A stretch of DNA of 64,000 nt, taken from Lampris incognitus. Its lineage: Eukaryota; Chordata; Actinopteri; Lampriformes; Lampridae. The stretch is taken from positions 59,627,578-59,691,577 of the forward strand of contig NC_079217.1 of assembly GCF_029633865.1 (NCBI RefSeq), written 5' to 3'. The position numbers and the translations under genes are program-made. Below are positions 36,501 through 48,500 of this stretch, piece by piece (the first letter of the stretch is position 1; each line of letters opens with the position of its first letter). Under the pieces are notes generated by a model. The model saw nothing but the letters and a program-made list of their open reading frames with translations, searched no databases and was not told the DNA's origin.

Positions 36501-39500
36501 AAGCTCTCTGTTTTAGGTAAGGTCCTTGAAAGGCTGGTGAATGACGGGATCAAGGAATACATGGGCTTGAACAACATTTTATCTCCCCACCAGTCTGGTT
36601 TTAGGAAGAAGAACAGTACAGTCATTGCTGCCATGAAAGTAGTAAATGATATTGTGGAAGCCTTGGATGCCGATAACTGTTGTACTGCACTTTTTATTGA
36701 TTTGTCCAAGCCATTTGATACTGTTGGCCATGGCATGTAATGCCAGAGATTATCAGATATAGCAATGTCAGACCAAGCATGTTGTTTGGTTTTCAAATTA
36801 CCTCACCAACCGTAAACAATGTGTGCAGTTCAGTGGTATTTCCTTCAACTTTCTTAATATCACCAAAGGTGTGCCACAAGGTTCAGTTCTAGGACCCACC
36901 CCTTCAATATTTATGTAAATGACGTGGGTCAAAATATTAACGTTTCTGTACATCTTTATGCTTATTGTATATTGTTGTACAAGCACTGTTGCCCTGACAT
37001 TTGGACATCTGCAGTCTGCATTTGATGCTATTTAGTCACATCTGTTCCATCTCAGACTAGGGTTAGATGCAGACAAATTCAAGGCAATGAGATTGTGACC
37101 ACCTACAAATATTTAGGGATTACGATTGATTAAAGTCTTTCTTTTAAATTTCAGAATGATTACCTTCTAAGGAAATTTAAATTGGGCTTCTTTTTAGGAA
37201 CAAATCCTGTTTTTACTTTAATGCTAGGAAACAGCTTGTTGCTGCCACTTTCTTGCCTTTCCTAGCTCGCTCTCTTTCATCTGTTCGATGGTGTCTATCA
37301 CAGAGCTCTGAGAATCATAACCAAGTCCTCAAACACCATTGTAGTCTGTATTATTTAGTTAATTTGACATCATTATCCATGCGCAGAACTTTGCACTGGT
37401 ATAAATTCATTTATAAATCCATCCTTGGACTGCTGCACACTTATTAACCACTTACATGTCATGTAAAGAGTGCTGCCATAGTTTATGCTACCAGGGCTTC
37501 TTCATCGCCCTCGCCATTCCCTCAGTCCATACAGAATTTGGTAAAAAGTCCTTCTCCTACCCTGCCCCATCAACCTGGAACACACTACAGCAGCAACTGA
37601 AGCTGTCCAACATGATTCTCCCAGGGGATTTTACACTACTTTTATGACATCTGAAGAGAACATCCTTGGGGGTTTACTTTTGTACATAGTATTTAACATC
37701 TGACTACCAATCTGACTACCATTTTGGCACTTTTGCACTTATCAATTTTATGATTTGTGTTCTATTTTTGTCTCTGTATTGATTGTCCTGTCTGTCTGTA
37801 ACTTGTTTGTTTGTTGTGTTACTACCGTTGTTTTGACCAGATTTCTTGAGAATGAGACCCCATGTTTCAATGAGATTACCTGTCAAAATAAAGGTTTAGA
37901 AAATGGTTGACTGGACTGCCACCCACGTTACTACAAAATGACATCAGTCTGGGTGGGTTACTTGATATTTTGTATTTTCTTATTCTTAAATGACAAAATT
38001 TTGTGGTTCATTGTTGCCGACCTGCCGCCTGATGTCACGCCCAGTGCTACCTTTCATAACAGTTGTGCCAACAGCTGTCAGGGCAATACAGGAGGCGCCG
38101 TCACAGCTGGCTGGGAGTGGGCACATGATGTCCGCTGTTCCATATTCAAAATCAAAGTGGTCCTGGTGGACATCCACATAGCCATCTGAGACATGGAGTT
38201 GCTCCTGGCAACAGATATAGCAGCGGTATGCTACAGCCTCACTCCTTAACACCACAGCTATAACACGGACCTGGACGATAGGGAAAATGGAAAATCAAGA
38301 TGTTTAATTTGAAATTTGATTGATGAAAGGTATGAAGAAGGTTTTATTACTTTTATTTGTTTTACTTTATCTATTGGAAACATTAATTCCTCAAGATTTC
38401 AGTTTAAGTTTGTGAAAAAATAATCTTATTTACGGTGCCACAAGTGCAACCCAGCCACGGGGAATGCACAAACCAGTGCACTCTTCGTGCTGGTCCCAAG
38501 CCTGGAAAAATGAAGAGGGTTGTGTCAGGAAGGGAAACCGGCATAAAACCGGGTTACCAATGACTGCCACTGGTACTGTTGACCAGCAGGGTGCTGGTGG
38601 AAACTATGGTACTGTTGAGCGAAGGAGAAAGGGGAAGGTGTGTCCAGAGGCAGTGGGAGAAGAGGAAGGGTAGGATGTGGAGGTGAGAGTCGGATATTTG
38701 AATGTTGGGACTATGACTGGTAAAGGGAGAGGGCTGGCTGATATGATGGAGAGAAAGAAGGTAGCTATACTGTGTGTGCAAGAGACTAGGTGGAAGAGGT
38801 GGAAGGCAAGGAACATTGGAGGTGAGTTCAAACAGTTCTACCATTGTGTGGATGGAGGGAGAAATGTGGTAGCGGTAATCCTGAAGGAAGAGTATGTCAA
38901 GAGTGTGTTGGAGGGGCGTCCAGGTAGCATAGCGGTCTATTCTGTTGCCTACCAACACAGGTATCATCAATTCGAATCCCTATGTTACCTTTGGCTTGGT
39001 CGGGCATCCCTACAGACACAATTGGCTGTGTCTTTGGGTGGGAAGCCAGATGTGGGTATGTGTTCTGGTCGCTACACTAGCGCCTCCTCTGGTCGGTCAG
39101 GGAGCCTGTTCAGGGGGAAAGGGGGAACTGGGGGGAATAGCTTCATCCTCCCCCGTGTTATGTCCCCCTGGCAAAACTCCTCACTGTCAGGTGAAAAGAA
39201 GTGGCTGGCAACTCCACATGTATCGGAGGAGGCAGGTGGTAGTCTGCAGCCGTCCCCGGATCGGTAGAGGAGCTGGAGCAGCAACTGGGACCGCTCGGAA
39301 GAGTGGGGTAATTGGCCAGAAACAATTGGGGAGAAAGGGGGGGGGGCGGAGATGAAGAGAGTGTCAGGCAGAGTGATGAGTATGAAGCTGGAAATCGAAG
39401 AGATGATGATGAATGTTGTCAGTGCATATGTCCCACAGGTTGGGTGTGAGATGGAAGAGAAAGAAGAATTCCGGACTGAGCTGGATGAAGTGGTGGAGAG

Positions 39501-42500
39501 TGTGTACCCAAGGAGGAGAGAGTGGTGATTTGAACAGACTTCAATGGGCATGTTGGTGAAGGGAACGAAGGTGGTGAGGAGGTATGGTGTAAGTATAGCG
39601 TCAACGAGAGGAATGTGGGAGGACAGATGGTGGTGGATTTTGCCAAAAATAGTAGAAATTGCTGAGGTGAGTACATATTTCAAGAAGAGGGAAGAACACA
39701 GGGTGACGTATAAGAGTGGCGGAAAGTGCACACAAGTCGACTATATCTTCTGCAGGAGGTGTAATCTGAAAGAGATTGGAGACTGCAAGGTGGTGACAGT
39801 AGAGTATATAGCTAGGCAGCATCGGATGGTAGTATGTAGGATGACTTTGGAGATCAAGAAGAAGAGAGTGAAGGCAGAGCCAATGATCAAATGGTAGAAT
39901 GTGAAGAAGGGAGACTGTTGTGTGGAGTTCAGGGAGGAGTTAAAACAGGCAGGTGGTAGTGAAGAGTTGCCCGATGGCTGGGAAATACTGGGAGACAGCT
40001 AGGAAGGTACTTGGTAGTGGGATGAGGAAGTACAGTAAAGTATACAGAGGAAGAGGTTGGCGAAGAAGAAGTGGTAGAGAGCAGGTGGAGGAATGCCTGG
40101 AGAGGTGGGGTATGCACTAAGATTTTCATTGGGAGTGATGAAGATGGACAGGATTAGGAGTGAATATATTAGAGGGACAGCTCAGGTTGGACGGTTTGGA
40201 GACAAATTGAGAGGCGAGATTGGGATGGTTTGGACATGTACTGATGAGAGATGCTGGGTATATTGAGAGAAGGATGCTGAATATGGAGCTGCAAGGCAAG
40301 AGGAAAAAGAGGAAGGCCAAAGAGGAAGGCCAAAGAGGAGGTTTATAGATGTTGTGAGGGAGGACATGCAGGTGGTTGGCGTGACAGAGGAAGAAGCAGA
40401 GGACAGGAAGAGATGGAAACGGACGATCCGCTGTGGGGACCCCTAACGGGAGTACCCAGAAGTAGAAGGAGAAGAAGAAGACAGTGCCACAAGTGCATGT
40501 ATCTTTAGTTTGGGGGTCTGAGTTGGAATTGAACCCTTAAACCTAGAAATTCCCTACACATTGAACTACAGATTTGAATACAGGAATTGAACTCCCAACC
40601 CTGACTGTGTTAGTGCTTTGCTTTTGTGTTAGTGCTTTTGATTTGCTTTTTTCTGGATAACTGACCTCTTTCTTGTTGGTGCGATGCTCCAGGTACGCCG
40701 ACACCAGCAGTGTCTGTGTCCCATTGACCTCCAGCAGGGGCACCGTATGTTTATGTGGGGCTGAATGGGTAAAAAGCATTGAAGTGGAAAAAAGAAGACA
40801 ATCCGAGATTAAACAGTAGAAAACAATAAAACAAATACGGTTATAGTCTTAGTGTAATCTGTAAAAATTTGCCTCACAGCAAAATAAGTCTACCCTGAAT
40901 CAATCCCACATTAATATCTGTCAAATAACTTGTTAACCTAACTCGTTGGCTAACCCAAGGCAACGTTCAAAACAACATAAAACCCATGCTAATGCTAACA
41001 GGAAATGTGTATGTAGTGTTTACACTGTGTAGTATGTGGATTTTGTGTACCTGAGTATCAAGCCTCAAGAATGGCTCAATGCAAACAATGACCTTTCACC
41101 TGTCTAATCCCTCGAGCTCTCCCTCTCTCAACAAACTGGCACACTCTCACGCAAACAATAACTCCATCGAAATATAGAGCTAATTCGAAGCAAAGATTTG
41201 AAAAGTTGAAAAAAATTAAAAAGACAACGTGTATTTCCATTAGGTTTTACATACAAACAATCTTCCTGTACGAGAGAGACATTTCCAACTATGCGATGGC
41301 ACCGTCACTGAATACTATAGAATCATGAAGTGCCAGTGACGTCAGATATACCACGATAATGTAAGACGGGAACAGGCAGACAGCTGAGCATCAACATCTC
41401 ATCTGAGTTGATGTGCCAACTAGTGTACACTGGGATACAGCTGCAGGCGCTGGTGTATTTTACCGCAGTTGTTTATAGTTGGATGAAACTCTTCTTTTTT
41501 TGTGTGGATCCCCCTCCCCATCCCTCGCCGATTGTCTCTTGCTAATTACCCCACTCTTCCGAGTCGTCCCGGTCGCTGCTCCACCCCCCTCTGCTGATCC
41601 GGGGACGGCTGCAGACTACCACGTCTACTTCCATACATGTGGAGTCGCCAGCCGCTTCTTCTCACCTGACAGTGAGGAGTCAGGTGAGAAGGCACCCCAA
41701 CCGACCAGAGGAGGCGCTAGTGCAGCGACCAGGACACATACCCACATCCGGCTTCCCACCTGCAGACACGGCCATTTTTGTCTGTAGGGACGCCCGACCA
41801 GGTCGGAAGTAACACGGGGATTCGAACCGGTGATCCTTGTGTTGGTAGGCAATGGAATAGACAGCCACACCACTCGGACGCCCTAGTCAAGTCAACAAAT
41901 CAATTTTATCTGTATAGCCCAATATCACAAATTACAAATTTGCCTCAAGGGGATTTACAGAAACACAACATCCTCTCCGTAGACCCTGACACCGGATAAG
42001 GAACAACTCGCTAAAAAACACTTTAACAGGGAGAAAAACTAGAAAGAAACCTCAGGGAGAGCAACACAGGAGGGATCTCTCTCTCCAAAGACCGACAACG
42101 TGCAACGGAAGTTGTGTTAACACAATTTACTCAATACAACACTGAAAGAGGATAACGCAATTATCATGGAATTATAAAATATATGAAGAATATGATGAGG
42201 AGGATGCCAAGTAGTGTCCAAACGCCATCGGAACAGCCCAGGACCCGAGCCACGTGACCAGCATCACCATGGGGGGAAAAAGCCCTAGCTGAACCATTTT
42301 GTATAGCAGAATAAGATGATGGTAACATGACATGATGCTCCCTGTGCTCCGTGTTCTGATGCTTTAGTCGTTTTAATTTAATAGTCCTCATCCCAGTGGG
42401 TGAAGAGGCGTTCTGTCTTTTTCATGTTTCATGTGATTCCACAACCCATGATGATAAATCCAGCTCTACACCTTTCAGCCAAATTACTTCTTCTCTGATG

Positions 42501-45500
42501 AGCATGCTAGCTATATAAGCTAGTATGCTAAAACAGCCCACTGTGAAAACACAGTGCATTGAACTTTAACCAGTCTGACCCAAAATTAGGTAATTTTGAC
42601 AATAGCAAAATTACACTCAAAATATTGCAGTGCACCTGGAATGACAGAAATGTTGGCAAATGACAAGAGATAGGGAGAGAGCTAAGGGGCAGAAGAGGTT
42701 TTAGTTCTGTCGTCACAAGAGCACGTCAGAACGGCCAGAAGAGGAAGAGCTACATAAGAATTAGATTTCAGATTTCTAAAACGTCCCTCTCAGACATGGA
42801 AAAGTACTTAAGAAGACATGGCAGGGCTGAAAAGTTTCCCAAGGTTGAGTTTACCTGATGATGCTCGTCCATATTCTGTGTGTTGGTCGGACTGAAATAG
42901 GATCTGAGCCAGCCAGGGTCTGTAGAACGGTACACATCAACACACTCATGTACAAGCACACACATGAAAGCCTCTTCATTTGACTTTGTATTCTTACAAC
43001 AAATTTGTTGTCTGCATTTAACTCATCCAATTGTATAGGAGCAGTGGGAAACTGCAGCGCCCGGGGACCAACTCTAGTTCTTTCTATTGCCTTGCTCAGG
43101 GGCAAAGGCAGGAATATTGACACTAACATGCATGTCTTTTTGATGGTGGAAGGAAACCGGAGCACCCGCAGGAAATCCACGCAGACACGGGCAGAACATG
43201 CAAACGCCACACAAAGGACCTGTGATGGCCTGGGGTTCGAACCCAGGACCTTCTTGCTGTGAGGCAACAGTGCTAACCACTGGGTCGCCATGCTGCCGCA
43301 TGCACTTAGTTCTAACACTAACCAGAGTTCATGTCCACCATCTGTGTGTTTGTGTGGGCGTGCAGATGGTACCATTTATACAAAGATCCAACAAAGACCT
43401 CAAAGGCAGAACTGGTGGAAGATGTCTCCAGGTCACAACAGCATTAACAGTGGATGAAGGCTGCAACAGAGGGCGGTCCCCAATCGTCTTGGTTCTCCAT
43501 GCCATTGGACTCTGGCCACCCCCTGTCAAGGACTGTGTGGTGGCTGCAGGCGCATCAGTCGCTCCACATACAAAGCTGTCACACCCAGGCGTCCTCCCCT
43601 TATGCGGCTCCAGGATCAGCCTCTATACCCATCTGAGGACCCAGAGGGAGGATGGTCAAACTCGATGCCGAGTGGCCGCCAATGATGACGATGACCATTT
43701 ATATAGGAGCCATTTATGTAGTCAAATTTATTTATATAGCCAAATTCACTAGGTAGTCATGAAGGGCTGCACAACCAGAACAATATATTTTGGGGCAGCA
43801 CAATGTCCAAATGGTCAGCACTGTTGCCTCACAGCAACAAGGTCCTGGGTTCGAACCCCAGGCTGTCTCAGGTCCGTTCTGTGTGGAGTTTGCATGTTCT
43901 CCCCATGACTGCGCGGGTTTCCTCTAGGTGCTCCGGTGTCCTCCCACCATCCAAGAGACATGCATGTTAGGATTAATACTCCTGCCTGTGCCCCTGAGCA
44001 AGGCAATAGGACCTGGAGTTGGTCCCCGGGTGCTGCAGCTGCCCACTGCTCCTATACAATAGGATGGGTTAAATGCAGAAAACAAATTTAATTGCTAGCA
44101 TGGTAGCTGGAAATGTAGTTAGGTGGATGTGACTGATGTTTCATGTATACTGCAGTGCTGTATTTAAAGGAAAGAGATTGTGGTTATTGTCAAGCCTTAT
44201 TTCCCGAATGAGTGATATCCTCAAATCTAGTAATGTGCTAGTGGAGTACATTAAGGAATTATTTGGTTGTGGGATCATATGCCCATGTATGGTTGTTTGT
44301 TTCCGTTTGTATTTTCAGATACCACAGACATCTATATACTTTGTACCCCTCTCCAAGTGCCAAGATAAAGTTTGCAAGCTATTATCTGCTTCCATGTCCA
44401 CTCCTTAATCTGAGTCCCACTGTAGATGGATATCCACCTATAACACATTTCTTCCTGTCCTCTGTCACACCAGCCACCTGCATGTCCTCCCTCACCACAT
44501 CCATAAACCTCCTCTTTGGTCTTCCTCTTCTCCTCTTCCCTGGCTGCTCCATATTCAGCATCCTTCTCCCACTATACCCAGCATCTCTCCTCCACACATG
44601 TCCAAACCATCTCAACCTTGCCTCTCTTGCTTTGTCTCCAAACCGTCCAACCTGAGCTGTCCCTCTAATATATTCGTTCCTAATCCTGTCCTTCTTCATC
44701 TCTCCCAATAAAAATCTTATCTTCACCTCTGCCACCTCCAGCTCCACCTCCTGTCTTTTCATCAGTGCCACTGTCTCCAAACCATATAACATAGCTGGTC
44801 TCACAACCGTCTTGTAAACCTTCCCTTTAACTCTTGCTGGTACCCTTCTGTCACAAATCACTCCTGATACTCCTCTCCACCCACTCCACCCTGCCTGCAC
44901 TCTCTTCACCTCTCTCCTGCACTCCTCGTTACTTTGGACAGTTGATCCCAAGTATTTAAACTCAACTGCCTTCGTCACCTCTACTCCTTGCATCCTCACG
45001 ATTCCGCTGTCCTCCCTCTCATTCACGCATATGTATTCCGTCTTGCTCCTACTGACTTTCATTCCTCTTCTCTCCAGTGTATACCTCCATCTCTCAACCC
45101 GCTCCTTACTGACGCTACAGGTCACAATGTCATCCGTGAACATCATAGTCCACGGAGACTCCTGCCTGATCTCGTCCGTCAACTGTCCATCACCATTGCA
45201 AACACAAAAGGGCTCAGAGCCGATCCTTGATGTAATCCCACCTCCACCTTGAACCCATCTGTCATTCAAACCACACACCTCACCACTGTCACACTGCCCT
45301 CATACACATCCTGCACCACTCCTACATACTTCTCTGCAACTCCCGACTTACTCATACAATACCACACCTCCTCTCTTGGCATCTGTTACGTTTCCCGTTA
45401 AAGGTCCAGGAGATGAGGGGAAGTAACAAAGAAAATAAAAGTATCCCGGGGGAATAAGAAAGGTGGGAGGCGGAACCAGGTGTAAAAACAGATTAACAAA

Positions 45501-48500
45501 ATTAACTCTTAGTCAAACTACAGAATAAACAGGTAACTAAAGATGCTGGCTCTTAACTAACCAGGCTTTAACCAAAACTCAGATCAAACCAAACCGAAAC
45601 AAGAACACTAATAAGTTTCACCCTCCTTCTCAAGGAGTCTAGACACAAGAGCTTGCTCTCTGGTTGGCAACAATGGCCCACTGGCCGTCTCTCTCACTCT
45701 AGCTGCCAACAATGGCCCACTGGCCCTGTTGGGTGTCTCTCTCCAAGTTACTATATACCCAGCTGATGAGGAATTGGGGTCACCTGGGCTCAATCAGCAG
45801 TTCCATAGGAGGCGGGGCATTACTTGGAGAGGGAAAATTAGACACACGGCACTAGGGCCGTAACACCCCCTCCCATAAGTACAAACCCTAGGTTTGTATA
45901 TATGAGAGGGTAATCACATACACAACACACGGCATTGGGGCCGTAACACACCCTCTCATAAATACAAACCCTAGGTTTGTCTACAAGAGGGTAATCGCAT
46001 ACACAACACACGGCACTGGGGCCGTAACACCCCCTCCCATAAATACAAACCCTAGGTTTGTCTACAAGAGGGTAACTGCAACACACGGTACTGGGGCCGT
46101 AACACCCCCTCCCATAAATATAAACCCTAGGTTTGTCTACAAGAGGGTAATCGCATACACAACACACGGCACTGGGGCTGTAACACCCCCTCCCATAAAT
46201 ACAAACCCTAGGTTGGCATTCAAGAGGGTAATCCTCTTCACTCCCTTGGAAGTTGGCTTCATTCTTCCCCCTGAGCAAGGCATCCTCCTGTTGTTTCGCT
46301 ATTGAAAGCTTCTTGTTGAGGATGTCGACCTGCTCCTTTACAGAGCGAATCTTCCTCAGGGCCTCTTCGTCAGCCATCTTCTTGCCTTCTCTTCGCTCCC
46401 TCTCTTCCAGGTCCTTCAGCCCCAGCTCCTCTGCCTCGGTCTTCTCAGCCGCCATGAGCTGGACTTTGTCCCTCTGCTCCTTGGGTGCTGAGCGGTACAT
46501 ATCAAGCAGCAGCTTCAACTCCCGCTGAGACTTCTGGGCTTCTTCGAGTTCTACATGGACAAACTTCAGCAGCTCCATATCTTTACTCCTCTGATTCGCC
46601 AGCTCCAAACGAAGCTGCTCTGCCTCAACCCGCATTGCATGGCACTGGCGTGTGAGGTCAGCGACGGCAGACTCGAGGTGTGCAATTCTCACCTCCTGCT
46701 TCCTGGGCTGGTTTAGGTCCTCCCCATTCCCTCTCACCTGGGACACGGCCGCCCGCCGACTGCGGTTCTGCCGCTTACATTTTAAGGCCTCACAATGGGC
46801 AACCAAATGTCCAGGCATATGGCAGAAAAAACACAGTTTCTCCACTTTAGGTTTTGGAGGGGTACCAACACGTGAAGCTTGAGTAACTGGCAAGTTAGCA
46901 TTTCGTGAGTCGTCGCTGCAGGGGAAGGAAATATTACGCGGTACAAAGATGTTTTTATGTGGGAGCGCGAATTCGTCCGCCAACACTGCTGCCTGATGCA
47001 GAGTAGACACTTTTTGTTCATTCAAATAAGTGACAATGCGGTCAGGCACACAGTTTTTAAAATCCTCCAACACCATCAGCTCTTTTAAGGACGCCAAGTC
47101 GTGGACCTTGCAAGCCGAACACCATCGTTCAAAGAGAAGGCTTTTCCCCCGCGCAAAGTCAGTATACATCTGATTTGGGCTTTTCCTGAGGCCTCTGAAA
47201 CGTTGTCGCTACGCCTCTGGCACTAACTCATATGCCCGCAGAATGGCACTTTTGAGTTTTTCATAGACAATGCTATCCGCGGTGGGAAGTGAGGCGCAAG
47301 CTTCCAGAGCTTTCCCAGTTAGTTTACACTGGAGCAATATAGCCCAGGCATCCTGCGGCCAGCTCAAAGCGGCGGCTATGCGCTCAAACGCACCGAAGTA
47401 GGTTTCAACTTCGGCCTCACGGAACACAGGGACCAACGTGATGTTTTTGCTCACATCAAAAGCAGCGGTAGAGCTTGGTGTCGGCAACTCACTCGTAACA
47501 GCCGAGCCAGGTCCTAACTGCAGCTCTAACTGTCGCATTGTGACGGCTGTCTCTGCCTCCAACTTCCTCAACTCCAACTTCCTACGAAGCTGAAGTTCCC
47601 TTTCCTCTTTTTCCAACTGGAGACGAGCAAGACGGACTTGTAACCGCACATCCAGTTTAGAACCAGGCGTGGACTCTACGGAGAAAGGTTCGAAGGGGGG
47701 TAGGGTAACCGGTTTCTTCTGTGTCACACCACGGGAACCCGGAGTAAAACTAACCGGTATTTGCTCAGCCGGCTCCTCTGCCGGAGAATCAGGGCGGCTG
47801 TCAGCCGAGAACAATGCGGCTTCTCTACGAGGCGCCGGTAAGCTAAGAACCCCTCCAACAATCAGTGCATCTATAAGCGCAGCTTTCAGGTCCCTTTTAG
47901 AAAGAGAACCTGAGATGGAGATGCCATAATGCAGCGCAATATCACATAGCTCTTTTTTCCTACAATCATCCAGCTGAGCTAATGTAGGATTAGCTGTAAA
48001 TTCACACAAATCAAACGTAGCCATAGTTGAGGACACCACAACACCACGTACAGGCCTCAGCTACCGCCACTCAACCTCACACCTTCAAAAGGTCACATCC
48101 ACCAGTGGCAAATTACGGCAAACTGAAATTAGACGTATGGCTAGCCCAACAAACAAACTTCCCCCATTCCTACCTGGTTGAAGCTTCGCCTATCTGTCTT
48201 CTCGGAGCGTGCCGGGCTAGAGGCGGCTTTAAAGGCTGAACTTCGGCGGCCTGAGCCCCGAAAAGCCTACCCCCGCCAGGGAGCGTTGTCCCCGCCCAGG
48301 ATTACTCCTAAAACAAGAAAGGCAAAATAACAAGAGTGTCTGATGGAAGGACTGATCACAGCCAGCTGGACACTCCCCTATTCTAACCAGGGATGCTGCC
48401 TGAGACACCAACCGAAGTGCAATATTCACCGCGCCCGCCACCGGAGACAAGCTGCACACAGCAACAATTAACACACACCAGGAATCCACCTCCTTACTGT

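Larger units (their letters stand above)
30772..37903 (+). mobile_element. LINE (CR1/L2/Rex-like) split by a Gypsy element
   Basis: The first part (30772-31016) reads [10 protein letters not shown] and [10 protein letters not shown] then RKSAGPDS. The second part (36360-37903) has RT motifs [40 protein letters not shown] and [16 protein letters not shown], with frameshifts downstream. The tail ends gtcaaaataaaggtttagaa. The Gypsy at 31017-36359 sits between 5-bp duplications tggct. Confidence 0.8.

Noticed and set aside
38604-40367. Minus-strand frames over the RTE LINE at 38449-40483
   Set aside because: The coding strand is plus; the Pro/Ser/Thr-rich minus frames are shadows.
43329-43529. 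Possible extra GT92 exon on the minus strand
   Set aside because: No splice phase links it to exons 1-3, the 42855-42919 exon already satisfies both phases, and the sequence looks like a fish repeat.
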